In this document: positions 26,932 through 37,428 of the stretch, in pieces
Position numbering within the stretch: position 1 is the stretch's first letter
How the letters are laid out: each line of letters begins with the position of its first letter
DNA from: Yersinia frederiksenii ATCC 33641
Lineage (GTDB): Bacteria; Pseudomonadota; Gammaproteobacteria; Enterobacterales; Enterobacteriaceae
Direction: 5' to 3'
Assembly (NCBI RefSeq): GCF_000754805.1
Contig: NZ_KN150731.1
Location: 698,056 to 751,997, forward strand
DNA length: 53,942 bases
Notes under the pieces: model-generated
The model's input: only the letters and a program-made list of their open reading frames with translations
Databases searched by the model: none
Told to the model about the DNA's origin: nothing
Made by a program: the position numbers and the translations under genes

Positions 26932-28224
26932 GTGAAACATTTAACCGAGTTTGTGGCTGACCATAAACAGGATATCGGATGTGGCATTTTTGCCGTCTGT
27001 TCTGCGCACCCACTGGTTCTGGAAGCAGCAATACGCCACGCCCGGGCAACAGAATCTATCTTATTAATAGAAGCGACCTCCAACCAGGTCGATCAGTATG
27101 GCGGCTATACCGGCATGACTCCGGCTGATTTCCGTGGTTTTGTTGAACAAATGGCGGATAACCATCAGTTTCCTCGCGACCAGCTGATTTTGGGTGGCGA
27201 TCACCTTGGGCCTAACCGCTGGCAAAATGCCCCTGCGGAAGAAGCGATGACTCAGGCGGAAGAACTTATTCGCCACTATGTTGCTGCGGGCTTTAAGAAA
27301 ATCCACCTTGATTGCAGTATGTCTTGTGCTGATGACCCCGTGCCTTTAACCGATGAAATTGTTGCTAACAGAGCTGCCAGGTTGGCTCTGATAGCAGAAC
27401 AAACTCGTAAGGATCAATATGGTTCCTCTGATTTGGTGTATGTCATCGGCACCGAAGTCCCGGTTCCCGGTGGTGCACATGAAACCCTATCAACACTGGC
27501 GGTCACCTCACCACAAGCAGCAAAAGCCACATTAGCAGCTCACCGCCACGCTTTTGAACAACAGGGATTGAGTGACCTATGGCCGCGGATTATCGGGCTG
27601 GTCGTCCAGCCGGGTGTCGAATTCGACCATACCCATGTTATTGATTATCAACCGAAGAAATCACTGGCCCTCAGTCAAATGATCGAAGAATTTGACACCA
27701 TGGTCTTTGAGGCTCACTCCACCGATTATCAAACCCCACTCGCCCTACGGCAGCTCGTTCAGCATCACTTCGCTATTTTAAAAGTGGGCCCGGCACTCAC
27801 TTTCGCATTGCGTGAAGCGCTTTTTTCACTGGCGGCAATTGAACAAGAATTACGGCCGGCACACCAGTGCTCAGGTCTGCGTGATGTGCTGGAAAACGTC
27901 ATGCAGGAACAGCCGGATTACTGGAAACATCACTATCACGGCAGTCACGAAGCACGTCGGTTGGCTCGTGGTTATAGCTACTCTGACCGCATTCGCTACT
28001 ACTGGCCGGATCAAGACATTGATAAGGCTTATTCCAAGTTAATAGAAAATTTGGCGGATGAATCGATTCCACTGCCATTAATCAGTCAGTATCTGCCTCT
28101 TCAATACGTTAAGGTCCGTGAAAGCCTTTTTGCAGCAACACCGCACGAACTGATTATCGATCATATCCAGGATGTATTGCGCCAGTACCATGCTGCCTGC
28201 CTGGGAACATCGCCATCCAATTAA
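26932..28224 (+). CDS. kbaZ: Tagatose-1,6-bisphosphate aldolase subunit KbaZ
   Basis: The GTG at 26932 (VKHLTEF) has GGAGAGG 5 nt upstream and matches the N-terminus of E. coli KbaZ; in-frame ATG at 26881 lacks a ribosome-binding site. The protein is 430 residues, GatZ/KbaZ family ([46 protein letters not shown]). These proteins have an aldolase-like fold and are needed for full activity and stability of the catalytic KbaY subunit. It is the first gene of the leading aga transcription unit, while its partner kbaY is 5 kb downstream. Confidence 0.93.
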   Translation: MKHLTEFVADHKQDIGCGIFAVCSAHPLVLEAAIRHARATESILLIEATSNQVDQYGGYTGMTPADFRGFVEQMADNHQFPRDQLILGGDHLGPNRWQNAPAEEAMTQAEELIRHYVAAGFKKIHLDCSMSCADDPVPLTDEIVANRAARLALIAEQTRKDQYGSSDLVYVIGTEVPVPGGAHETLSTLAVTSPQAAKATLAAHRHAFEQQGLSDLWPRIIGLVVQPGVEFDHTHVIDYQPKKSLALSQMIEEFDTMVFEAHSTDYQTPLALRQLVQHHFAILKVGPALTFALREALFSLAAIEQELRPAHQCSGLRDVLENVMQEQPDYWKHHYHGSHEARRLARGYSYSDRIRYYWPDQDIDKAYSKLIENLADESIPLPLISQYLPLQYVKVRESLFAATPHELIIDHIQDVLRQYHAACLGTSPSN

Positions 28225-28248
28225 CACAATGATAATAAGGAAGAAAAT

Positions 28249-28722
28249 ATGCCAAACATTGTATTAAGTCGTATTGATGAGCGCCTAATTCACGGCCAGG
28301 TTGGCGTCCAGTGGGTAGGATTTGCCGGAGCGAATCTGGTGTTAGTTGCCAATGATGAAGTCGCCGAAGATCAGGTTCAACAAAACCTGATGGAAATGGT
28401 GCTAGCGGAAGGAATTTCTGTCCGTTTTTGGCCACTGCAAAAAGTTATCGACAATATTCATCGCGCCGCTGATCGCCAGAAAATTCTACTGGTTTGCAAG
28501 AACCCTGAAGATTTTCTGACATTGGTTAACGGTGATGTGCCGGTGACTCGTATCAATGTCGGCAATATGCATTACGCCGAAGGTAAACAACAAATAGCAA
28601 AAACTGTCTCTGTTGACGATCAGGATATTGCCGCCTTTAATGGCCTGAAAAAAGCAGGGGTGGAATGTTTTATTCAGGGCGTGCCAACCGAGCCCGCTCA
28701 GGATCTCTACAAACTCCTCTGA
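28249..28722 (+). CDS. agaV: GalNAc-specific PTS enzyme IIB
   Basis: A 157-residue IIB protein of the mannose/sorbose PTS family. The phosphorylated histidine is H15 in SRIDERLIHGQVG. It is almost certainly AgaV: the sequence MPNIVLSRIDERLIHGQVGV is that of the E. coli protein. It takes phosphate from AgaF and gives it to N-acetylgalactosamine during uptake through AgaW/AgaE. It starts 24 nt after kbaZ. Confidence 0.95.
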   Translation: MPNIVLSRIDERLIHGQVGVQWVGFAGANLVLVANDEVAEDQVQQNLMEMVLAEGISVRFWPLQKVIDNIHRAADRQKILLVCKNPEDFLTLVNGDVPVTRINVGNMHYAEGKQQIAKTVSVDDQDIAAFNGLKKAGVECFIQGVPTEPAQDLYKLL

Positions 28723-28732
28723 GGTATTTTCT

Positions 28733-29515
28733 ATGGAAATTAGCTTATTACAGGCATTAGCGTTGGGGATTCTGGCCTTTATTGCGGGTCTGGATATGTT
28801 CAACGGCCTGACACATATGCACCGTCCGGTGGTCCTCGGCCCACTGGTTGGCCTGATACTGGGTGATCTTCACACCGGTATTCTAACCGGCGGTACATTG
28901 GAACTGGTATGGATGGGGCTTGCTCCTCTGGCGGGCGCTCAACCCCCTAATGTGATTATCGGCACTATTGTCGGAACCGCCTTTGCTATTACTGCTGGCG
29001 TAAAACCCGAGGTCGCCGTTGGAGTGGCAGTGCCCTTCGCCGTGGCGGTGCAAATGGGGATTACCTTCTTGTTCTCCATTATGTCTGGTGTGATGGCGCG
29101 CTGCGACAAAATGGCGGCAAATGCTGATACCGCTGGCATTGAGCGCGTTAACTATCTGGCCTTACTGGCGCTCGGGACGTTCTATTTTCTGTGCGCATTC
29201 TTGCCCATCTATTTTGGCGCGGAGCATGCAAAAACAGTGATCGATGTCCTGCCAGCCCGGCTGATCGATGGCCTTGGTGTGGCCGGGGGCATCATGCCAG
29301 CGATCGGTTTTGCCGTATTGCTGAAAATCATGATGAAAAATATTTATATCCCCTACTTTATTCTTGGTTTTGTCGCTGCCGCCTGGCTAAAACTGCCGGT
29401 GCTGGCCATTGCTGCCGCAGCATTGGCTATGGCCATCATTGATTTTATGCGTAAAGACCCACCGGCGCAGCAGCCTTCCCGTACTGAGCAAGAGGAATTC
29501 GAAGATGGTATCTAA
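28733..29515 (+). CDS. agaW: GalNAc-specific PTS enzyme IIC
   Basis: A 260-residue hydrophobic IIC permease subunit of the mannose-type PTS, full length. (E. coli K-12 AgaW is known to be truncated.) Typical motifs are RPVVLGPLVGLILGDLHTGI and GTLELVWMGLAPLAGAQPP. It forms the sugar channel with AgaE. It starts 10 nt after agaV and overlaps agaE by 11 nt. Confidence 0.93.
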   Translation: MEISLLQALALGILAFIAGLDMFNGLTHMHRPVVLGPLVGLILGDLHTGILTGGTLELVWMGLAPLAGAQPPNVIIGTIVGTAFAITAGVKPEVAVGVAVPFAVAVQMGITFLFSIMSGVMARCDKMAANADTAGIERVNYLALLALGTFYFLCAFLPIYFGAEHAKTVIDVLPARLIDGLGVAGGIMPAIGFAVLLKIMMKNIYIPYFILGFVAAAWLKLPVLAIAAAALAMAIIDFMRKDPPAQQPSRTEQEEFEDGI

Positions 29516-30380
29516 TACTCAAGTTTTGCCAGACGTCAGCGTAACGGAACAGCCGGTGGCTGATGGCAACGACAATATCTATGAAGATCAAACTATCGGT
29601 GCAGAGCTGACGAAGCAGGATATCAACCGTGTAGCCTGGCGCTCCATGCTGCTGCAAGCCTCTTTTAACTATGAGCGTATGCAAGCTTCTGGTTGGCTTT
29701 ACGGTCTGTTACCTGCGCTGAAAAAGATTCATACCAATAAGAATGACTTAGCACGGGCGATGAAAGGCCATATGGGATTCTTCAATACCCATCCTTTCCT
29801 CGTGACTTTCGTTATCGGCATCATTCTGGCGATGGAGCGTTCAAAGCAGGATGTCAACAGCATCCAAAGCACCAAAATCGCTGTTGGCGCACCACTTGGC
29901 GGAATTGGCGATGCCATGTTCTGGCTGACCTTGCTGCCTATTTGTGGTGGCATTGGGGCCAGTCTGGCCCTGCAAGGATCGATTCTCGGTGCGGTGGTGT
30001 TTCTGGTGCTGTTTAACGTCGTTCATCTTGGGCTGCGTTTCGGCCTTGCCCACTATGCCTATCGCATGGGTGTGGCGGCCATCCCACTCATTAAAGCCAA
30101 TACGCGTAAAGTAGGTCATGCGGCTTCTATTGTTGGGATGACCGTGATTGGTGCCCTGGTGGCCACTTATGTTCGTTTGTCCACCACACTTGAAATCACT
30201 GCCGGGGATGCCGTCGTTAAGTTACAAACCGACGTTATCGATAAACTGATGCCGGCTTTTCTTCCACTGCTATACACCCTGACCATGTATTGGCTGGTAC
30301 GCCGTGGCTGGAGCCCTCTGCGACTCATTGGACTTACCGTAGTGTTAGGGATTGTTGGAAAGTTCTGCCACTTCCTATGA
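29505..30380 (+). CDS. agaE: GalNAc-specific PTS enzyme IID
   Basis: A 291-residue IID subunit of the mannose-type PTS, starting MVSNTQVLPDVSV at 29505, inside the end of agaW; the longer frame upstream is only overlap. The IID signature is present: WRSMLLQASFNYERMQASGW and KIAVGAPLGGIGDAMFW. It is a membrane component pairing with AgaW. The start differs from the longest open frame and is chosen from the match to AgaE and the AAGAGGAA upstream. Confidence 0.93.
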   Translation: MVSNTQVLPDVSVTEQPVADGNDNIYEDQTIGAELTKQDINRVAWRSMLLQASFNYERMQASGWLYGLLPALKKIHTNKNDLARAMKGHMGFFNTHPFLVTFVIGIILAMERSKQDVNSIQSTKIAVGAPLGGIGDAMFWLTLLPICGGIGASLALQGSILGAVVFLVLFNVVHLGLRFGLAHYAYRMGVAAIPLIKANTRKVGHAASIVGMTVIGALVATYVRLSTTLEITAGDAVVKLQTDVIDKLMPAFLPLLYTLTMYWLVRRGWSPLRLIGLTVVLGIVGKFCHFL

Positions 30381-30413
30381 TTGCGAGAAAAATAATAAGC
30401 GAGATAAAACAAG

Positions 30414-30848
30414 ATGATAAGCATTATTCTCAGCGGCCACGGTGGGTTTGCCACCGGACTGGAAAAGGCGATGAAGCAAATACTGGGCGAACAGCCGCAA
30501 GTTATAGCCATCGATTTTCCTGAAAGTTCCTCCACTGCTCTGCTGACGGCTCAGTTTGAAGAGGCGCTAGCCAGTCTGGATGAGCGCGAAGGGCTGGTTT
30601 TTTTGACTGATTTACTCGGCGGCACCCCCTTCCGCGTGGCCTCAACTCTGGCCATGCAGAAAGCAGACCGTGAAGTTATCACCGGTGTAAATTTGCAGCT
30701 CTTGCTGGAAATGGTACTGGAGCGTGAAGGCCTCAGTAGCCAAGAGTTCCGTCGAATGGCGCTCGAATGCGGTCACCGTGGATTGACCAGCTTGGTGGAC
30801 GAAATGGGACGCTATCGCGAAACCGCACCGGTTGAGGAAGGTATATGA
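30414..30848 (+). CDS. agaF: GalNAc-specific PTS enzyme IIA
   Basis: A 144-residue soluble IIA protein of the mannose-type PTS. The phosphorylated histidine is H9 in ILSGHGGFATGLE; the DLLGGTPFRVAS motif is also diagnostic. It accepts phosphate from HPr and donates it to AgaV. It lies 33 nt after agaE, and its stop overlaps the agaA start. Confidence 0.93.
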   Translation: MISIILSGHGGFATGLEKAMKQILGEQPQVIAIDFPESSSTALLTAQFEEALASLDEREGLVFLTDLLGGTPFRVASTLAMQKADREVITGVNLQLLLEMVLEREGLSSQEFRRMALECGHRGLTSLVDEMGRYRETAPVEEGI

Positions 30849-31978
30849 CGGTATTGCTACGCGCCAGACGTGTTCTTACCGAGCAAGGCTGGCTCGATGA
30901 ACACCAGTTACATATCGATGGCGACACCATCGTCGCCATTGAGCCAATCCCCACTGGCGTGACTTGGCGCGATGCTGAACTGTTGTGCCCTGCCTACATT
31001 GATATTCATGTCCACGGTGGCGAGGGGGTTGATGTGATGGATGATGATCCCCATGCTCTGAGCCGGTTGGCATTACATAAAGCACGTGAGGGGGTGGGCG
31101 GATGGTTGCCGACAACGGTAACTGCCCCACTGGACGAAATAGTGAGCGCATTGCAACGTATCGCCCAGCACTACCATCAAGGAGGGAAAGGGGCCACTGT
31201 GCTGGGAAGCTACCTAGAAGGCCCCTATTTCACGCCACACAATAAAGGCGCACACCCAGCAGAGCTGTTCCGCGAACTCGATATTACTGAGCTCGATAGA
31301 TTGATTGAGGTCTCACGGAATACATTGCGTGTAGTGGCGCTGGCACCTGAAAAACCTGGTGCGCTACAGGCAATTAAGCATCTGAAAAGCCGCGGGATCA
31401 AGGTCATGCTCGGCCACAGCGCGGCGAGTTATGAAGAATCACTCCGTGCTTTTGATGCTGGGGCTGATGGGCTAGTTCACTGTTTTAATGGCATGACTGG
31501 CCTGCATCATCGTAACCCCGGCATGGTTGGCGCGGGGTTAACTGACCAGCGCGCCTGGCTTGAGTTGATTGCCGATGGCCACCATGTGCATCCTGCCGTA
31601 ATGACTCTTTGCTGTGGTTGTGCCAAAACGCGAATATTATTGATAACTGATGCGATGAGTGCGGCAGGGATGCCAGATGGTGACTATTCGATTTGTGGTC
31701 ACCCGGTGACAATGCAGCAGGGTGTTGTTCGCACAGCTAGCGGAGGTTTGGCCGGCAGTACGCTTTCGCTGGATGCCGCAGTACGAAATCTGGTCAATGA
31801 CGTGGGCATACCGGCGGCGGATGCAGTCCATATGGCTTCACTGCATCCTGCGCAAATGCTGGGGCTTGAGAAAACCTATGGCTCACTGTCAGTGAATAAA
31901 CGCGCCAATATCATTGCGCTTGATTCCCAACTCAAACTGCAAACTATTTGGGTTGATGGCTTGCCTGTTCTCCTATAG
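30845..31978 (+). CDS. agaA: N-acetylgalactosamine-6-phosphate deacetylase
   Basis: A 377-residue amidohydrolase of the NagA/AgaA family. Metal and substrate residues are visible in DIHVHGGEGVD, HCFNGM, LIADGHHVHP and the catalytic aspartate of ITDAMSAAGMPDG. It removes acetate from GalNAc-6-phosphate to give galactosamine-6-phosphate in the cytoplasm. The start overlaps agaF (ATGA), so the two are translationally coupled. It is the last gene of the first aga unit. Confidence 0.93.
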   Translation: MTVLLRARRVLTEQGWLDEHQLHIDGDTIVAIEPIPTGVTWRDAELLCPAYIDIHVHGGEGVDVMDDDPHALSRLALHKAREGVGGWLPTTVTAPLDEIVSALQRIAQHYHQGGKGATVLGSYLEGPYFTPHNKGAHPAELFRELDITELDRLIEVSRNTLRVVALAPEKPGALQAIKHLKSRGIKVMLGHSAASYEESLRAFDAGADGLVHCFNGMTGLHHRNPGMVGAGLTDQRAWLELIADGHHVHPAVMTLCCGCAKTRILLITDAMSAAGMPDGDYSICGHPVTMQQGVVRTASGGLAGSTLSLDAAVRNLVNDVGIPAADAVHMASLHPAQMLGLEKTYGSLSVNKRANIIALDSQLKLQTIWVDGLPVLL

Positions 31979-32282
31979 CCCTTTCATTACGTATCATATT
32001 GGTTTGTGGTCTAGACGATCACAGACCTTTCTTTTCCTTTCGTATTTTCCGAACCAATTTACTATAAAAAAATAATATTTATAGATAGATCAATAGCATT
32101 AAAACAATTCATTGTTTTTCAGATCACGTTTTTCGTTTTATTTCTTTTCTTATGTTGACCTTTCGTTTTCTTTTCTATAGATTTTCATTTAAACACATAG
32201 CGGGTTAAATGAAACAAAACGAAAGATTGCCTTCTGCTGCTTTGTGCTGACCCTTTGAATATGCACTGCTAAGGACTGAGTT
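31979..32282. promoter_or_regulatory. agaS promoter region with AgaR-like operators
   Basis: This 304-bp gap holds T-rich boxes like those upstream of kbaZ: 32025-32049 (ACCTTTCTTTTCC then TTTCGTATTTT), 32131-32149 (TTTCGTTTTATTTCTTTTC), 32158-32175 (ACCTTTCGTTTTCTTTTC) and one in the opposite orientation at 32211-32229 (GAAACAAAACGAAAGATTG). It is the likely second AgaR-controlled promoter, driving agaS-kbaY and perhaps the glycosidase. Confidence 0.6.
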
Positions 32283-33437
32283 ATGAACGAAAGCCATTCT
32301 GCCCGTATTTCCGGCACGTCTACCTGGACCGAAAAAGAGATCCGTCAGCAACCTGAATGCTGGATCCGCTCCTTAAAAAATATAGAAAGCCTACGCCATG
32401 ATATCGACGCCTTCCTTGCGCCACTATTGCAAAAATCTGATTTGCAGATTGTCCTAACCGGTGCGGGAACCTCAGCATTTATCGGTGATATTATTGCGCC
32501 ATGGTTATCACGCCATAGTGGGAAAAATTTTGTTGCCGTGCCGACAACCGACCTCGTCACCAACCCTGTTGACTATCTGTCTACCGAGCAACCCACACTG
32601 CTTATCTCCTTTGGGCGCTCAGGTAACAGCCCTGAAAGTGTGGCAGCCGTCGATTTAGCCAACCAATTAGTCAAACAGTGTCACCATCTGGTCATCACCT
32701 GCAATGAAGCTGGCAGCCTGTATCAAAATGCAGCGAAAAGCGACAATGCACTGGCGCTGCTGATGCCACCAGAAACCCATGACCGTGGTTTCGCCATGAC
32801 CAGCAGTATCACCACCATGATGGCAAGCTGTCTGGCAGTTTTCGCCCCTGAGGTTATCAACAGCACTCGCTTCCAAGACGTCGCAACTCGCTGTCAGCAG
32901 ATTATTACCGCGCAAGGTAACTTGAGCGAAGCCGTGTTTGGCGACCTGCCTTTCAAACGAATTGTTTACCTCGGTAGCGGTGGATTGCAAGGTGTGGCGC
33001 GGGAATCGGCACTGAAAGTATTAGAGCTCACTGCGGGTAAATTGGTCGCATTTTATGACTCCCCGACAGGCTTTCGCCACGGGCCAAAATCACTGGTCAA
33101 TGGCGAAACACTGGTGGTAGTTTTTGTTTCCAGCCACCCTTACACCCGCCAATACGATCTCGATTTGCTGGCTGAGTTGCACCGCGACCAACAAGCCATG
33201 CGTGTCGTGGCGGTCTCTGCCACCACCAGTCCAGAGATCGAAGCTGGCCCCTATATTCAGCTACCGGCTTCCCGCGACTTTATTGATATCGAACAGGCCT
33301 TCTGCTTCTTGATGTACGCGCAAATTTTTGCCCTGACCGAATCCATCAAAGCAGGGATTACTCCGGATACCCCTTCCGCCAGCGGGACAGTAAACCGTGT
33401 AGTGAAAGGCGTGGTTATTCACCCCTGGAAAGGCTGA
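32283..33437 (+). CDS. agaS: Galactosamine-6-phosphate deaminase/isomerase AgaS
   Basis: A 384-residue protein with two SIS (sugar isomerase) domains. Diagnostic stretches are TGAGTSAFIGD, SFGRSGNSPESVAA, GSGGLQGVARESALKVLELTAG and SPTGFRHGPKSL. AgaS converts galactosamine-6-phosphate to tagatose-6-phosphate plus ammonia. No separate agaI gene is present, consistent with AgaS being the working deaminase. It is 12 nt upstream of kbaY and has its own operator-rich promoter region. Confidence 0.93.
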   Translation: MNESHSARISGTSTWTEKEIRQQPECWIRSLKNIESLRHDIDAFLAPLLQKSDLQIVLTGAGTSAFIGDIIAPWLSRHSGKNFVAVPTTDLVTNPVDYLSTEQPTLLISFGRSGNSPESVAAVDLANQLVKQCHHLVITCNEAGSLYQNAAKSDNALALLMPPETHDRGFAMTSSITTMMASCLAVFAPEVINSTRFQDVATRCQQIITAQGNLSEAVFGDLPFKRIVYLGSGGLQGVARESALKVLELTAGKLVAFYDSPTGFRHGPKSLVNGETLVVVFVSSHPYTRQYDLDLLAELHRDQQAMRVVAVSATTSPEIEAGPYIQLPASRDFIDIEQAFCFLMYAQIFALTESIKAGITPDTPSASGTVNRVVKGVVIHPWKG

Positions 33438-34328
<891 letters not shown>

Positions 34329-34345
34329 ATAGGTGCACTTAGCAT

Positions 34346-34369
34346 GTTGCCCGGTGACTGCCGGGTAAC
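34346..34369 (+). terminator. Hairpin after kbaY
   Basis: A stem GTTGCCCGG / CCGGGTAAC (9 bp with one G-U pair) with a 6-nt loop sits 17 nt after the kbaY stop. There is no clear T-run, so it may only reduce read-through into the glycosidase gene. Confidence 0.45.
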
Positions 34370-34491
34370 ACTATGTGTCCAACACTTGTTTGATTAAAAA
34401 TACGTTTTAATTTAATGCCCTATCCGCTTTAACGCGCCATCTGAAGAATAACAAACATCTTTTCTGGACCTCAAATAACAAGGACATCCAC

Positions 34492-36390
34492 ATGCAGAAA
34501 ATCATACCGAGTTCGCTCTTATTATTACTGATGAGTCATGGCGCTTTTGCTGCCGAATATCTACTGAATAACGATAAACTATCCCTCTCATTTGATGATA
34601 AAAATTCAGCTGTCGTGGTGAAAGATAAACTTTCCGACCACAAACTTGCTCCAGTGGAGCTATTTTTCCTCACTCTGCCCAATGAAGATGTTATCCACGC
34701 CGCCGATTTCAACATTAAAAACGTCACTCAAAAAGATGATGCTATTCACATCGATTATGAGCATAAAGACTTCGACGTCACCGTGGTACTCAATGTATTA
34801 AAAGGGAAATATGCCAGTATCGACTATACGATTAAGGCAAAAGGCAAAGCGCGTGACGTGGCCAAAATCACCTTCTTCCCAACCAAAGGGCAGTCACAGG
34901 CACCTTACGTGGATGGCGCGATTAATAGCTCGCCGATTATCGCCGACAGCTTCTTTATCTTGCCGGAAAAACCTATCGTCAATACCTATGCCTATGAAAC
35001 TACAACCAATCTGAATGTAGAGTTAAAAACGCCGATTGAAACCGATGCGCCCGTTACTTTCACCACCTATTTCGGCACATTTGAAGAAAATAACCAGTTG
35101 CGCCGCAGCTTTAACCAATTTATCAATGCGATGCGCCCTCGCCCTTATCAGCAGTATCTTCACTACAACAGTTGGATGGATATCGGCTTCTTCACCACGT
35201 ATACCGAACAAGAAGTGCTCGACCGAATGGACACTTACGCCGATGAGCTGATGAAAAAACGTGGCGTACAACTGGACGGTTTTCTGCTGGATGATGGCTG
35301 GGATGACCGCACCGGAAAATGGCTTTTCGGCCCGGCATTCAGTAAGGGATTTAGTGTTGTGAAAGAAAAAGCCGACAGCCTGAATACCTCGGTCGGTTTG
35401 TGGTTATCGCCGTGGGGTGGGTATAACAAGCCACGCGATATCCGTGTTTCCCACGCCAAAGAGAACGGTTTCGAAACCGTGGATGGAAAATTCGCCCTCT
35501 CCGGCCCTAATTATTTCCGTAATTTTAATGAGCAGATTATTAAACTCATTAAAAACGAGCATATCACCTCCTTTAAACTGGACGGCATGGGCAATGCCAA
35601 CTCACATATTAAAGGTAGCCAGTTCGCCTCCGATTTTGACGCCTCCATCGAGCTGATTAAAAACATGCGTGAGGCTAATAAAGATCTGTTTATCAACCTA
35701 ACAACCGGCACTAATGCCAGCCCTTCCTGGTTGTTCTACGCCGACTCTATCTGGCGTCAGGGCGATGATATCAACGTCTTTGGTAAAGGCTCGCCAGCTC
35801 AACAATGGATGACCTACCGTGATGCCGAAACCTATCGTTCTATTGTGCGCAAAGGTCCGCTATTCCCGCTAAACTCGCTGATGTACCACGGTATTGTTAG
35901 CGCTGAAAATGCCTATTTTGGGCTGGAAAAAGTACAAACCGATCCTGATTTTGCTGATCAGGTGTGGAGCTACTTTGCCACCGGGACTCAGCTACAAGAA
36001 CTCTATATCACCCCTTCAATGTTAAACAGCAACAAGTGGGACACGCTGGCAAACGCCGCTAAATGGTCACGGGAAAATAGTGATGTGTTGGTTGATACCC
36101 ATTGGATTGGGGGTGATCCTACTGCACTGGATATTTATGGCTGGGCATCCTGGAGCAAAGATAAAGCTATCTTTGGCCTGCGTAACCCATCCGATAAAGA
36201 ACAAAGTTATTATTTAGACCTGACCAAAGACTTCGAAATCCCGAGTGGTCAAGCCACCAGCTTTACCCTCAAAACGGTATACGGCACCAACCCAAGCTTG
36301 GCAAAAGATTACAGCAAACCGGTGATTATCACCTTGAAACCACTGGAAACACTGGTCATCGAAGCAATACCTGTGGCTAGCACCCAATAA
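34492..36390 (+). CDS. Exported clan GH-D glycosidase (alpha-galactosidase / alpha-N-acetylgalactosaminidase-like)
   Basis: A 632-residue protein with a clear signal peptide (IIPSSLLLLLMSHGAFA, cleaved before AEYLL). A beta-rich N-terminal domain (~25-220) is followed by a TIM barrel containing DGFLLDDGWDD. The probable nucleophile is D364 in SFKLDGMGN and the probable acid/base is D425 or D426 in IWRQGDD, the pattern of GH27/GH36-type alpha-galactosidases. A C-terminal beta domain closes the protein. It lies 163 nt behind kbaY. A periplasmic or secreted enzyme releasing GalNAc or galactosamine from glycans would feed the aga PTS; that substrate is inferred from context. It could also be an ordinary alpha-galactosidase. 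Confidence 0.75.
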   Translation: MQKIIPSSLLLLLMSHGAFAAEYLLNNDKLSLSFDDKNSAVVVKDKLSDHKLAPVELFFLTLPNEDVIHAADFNIKNVTQKDDAIHIDYEHKDFDVTVVLNVLKGKYASIDYTIKAKGKARDVAKITFFPTKGQSQAPYVDGAINSSPIIADSFFILPEKPIVNTYAYETTTNLNVELKTPIETDAPVTFTTYFGTFEENNQLRRSFNQFINAMRPRPYQQYLHYNSWMDIGFFTTYTEQEVLDRMDTYADELMKKRGVQLDGFLLDDGWDDRTGKWLFGPAFSKGFSVVKEKADSLNTSVGLWLSPWGGYNKPRDIRVSHAKENGFETVDGKFALSGPNYFRNFNEQIIKLIKNEHITSFKLDGMGNANSHIKGSQFASDFDASIELIKNMREANKDLFINLTTGTNASPSWLFYADSIWRQGDDINVFGKGSPAQQWMTYRDAETYRSIVRKGPLFPLNSLMYHGIVSAENAYFGLEKVQTDPDFADQVWSYFATGTQLQELYITPSMLNSNKWDTLANAAKWSRENSDVLVDTHWIGGDPTALDIYGWASWSKDKAIFGLRNPSDKEQSYYLDLTKDFEIPSGQATSFTLKTVYGTNPSLAKDYSKPVIITLKPLETLVIEAIPVASTQ

Positions 36391-36681
36391 TTTCCCTTCC
36401 ACTATCAGGCCGGGTGGTCATATTTATCCGGCCTATCAAGCAGCTCGGCAATTTTTGCTCTTCACCGAAAATGCAACAGTTCATCAGCGATGCCAATAAT
36501 GAATCCACGATGCTGCCCCCGAATGACGAGGTCATATCCGGCAAAAAGTGTTGAGATTCTTTCGTTTCTTTCATTCTCGCAATGATTGACAATAATCTTG
36601 CGCTAGCTTTTGACGCTTACCGTTCAAATGTTAATATAGGTGGCTGAGGGTGCTTGATATTTTGATAACAAAGGAAACGTT
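36391..36681. other. Gap between glycosidase gene and actS
   Basis: 291 bp without a credible gene. A 71-codon minus-strand frame here has no homology that I recognise and was not called. The actS ribosome-binding site (AAGGAA) lies at the right end. Confidence 0.4.
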
Positions 36682-37428
36682 TTGAACACGAAAAGCAGAA
36701 TACGGTTGTGGCCACGGTTGGCATTATATGCAATGACTATTTTGCTATTGGCTGGGTGCTCAAACAAATCAAAACGCGACTATTCTACGTTACCGAAAGG
36801 CAGTTACAACAGTCAGTCCTATACCGTTAAACGGGGCGACACTCTCTATTTTATCGCTTGGATCAGTGACAGCGAAGTCAATGACCTTGCCCGGATCAAT
36901 AAACTCAGCCCGCCCTATCGGTTAGAAGTCGGGCAAAAACTGCAACTTAATAGCTCTACCTCTAGCGGCAGTTTGGCGTCTAATAAACGCAAATCCTCAA
37001 GCTCCTCCATCACTAAATCAACGCCGCCACCCGGGGCTGGGGGTTGCTGGCGTTGGCCTACCAGTGGTCAGGTGATATCGAAATACTCTACTGCCGATGG
37101 CGGTAATAAAGGTATTGATATTGCAGGCAAACGTGGGCAGCCGGTATATGCATCCGCTAAAGGGCGCGTCGTGTATGTCGGGAATCAACTACGAGGTTAT
37201 GGCAACCTGATCATGATTAAGCACGGTAATGACTTCATTACGGCTTATGCCCATAACGACACGATGCTGGTGAAGAATGCACAGGATGTCAAAGCGGGGC
37301 AAAAAATAGCCACATTGGGAAGCTCGGGAAGCGACACTCTCATGCTGCATTTTCAAATTCGTTACCGGGCAACCGCCCTTGATCCACTCAGATATCTGCC
37401 AGCACCAGGAACAACACCTAAATGCTAA
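36682..37428 (+). CDS. actS: Amidase activator lipoprotein ActS (YgeR)
   Basis: A 248-residue lipoprotein starting at TTG (AAGGAAACGT before it). The lipobox is LLAGC with the lipidated cysteine at C26. A LysM peptidoglycan-binding domain spans ~45-92 (YTVKRGDTLYFIAW...LEVGQKLQL), a Ser/Lys-rich linker follows, and a C-terminal LytM/M23 domain covers ~125-245. The zinc-binding residues of active M23 enzymes are lost (NKGIDI, LHFQIRY), as in NlpD-type activators. ActS switches on the AmiC-type amidases during cell-wall cleavage. GNQLRGYGNLIMIKH and RYRATALDPLRYLP match E. coli YgeR closely. Confidence 0.88.
   Translation: MNTKSRIRLWPRLALYAMTILLLAGCSNKSKRDYSTLPKGSYNSQSYTVKRGDTLYFIAWISDSEVNDLARINKLSPPYRLEVGQKLQLNSSTSSGSLASNKRKSSSSSITKSTPPPGAGGCWRWPTSGQVISKYSTADGGNKGIDIAGKRGQPVYASAKGRVVYVGNQLRGYGNLIMIKHGNDFITAYAHNDTMLVKNAQDVKAGQKIATLGSSGSDTLMLHFQIRYRATALDPLRYLPAPGTTPKC

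Noticed and set aside
36377-36592. 71-codon minus-strand frame after the glycosidase gene
   Set aside because: It overlaps the end of the glycosidase gene, lacks a clear ribosome-binding site and resembles nothing known to me.
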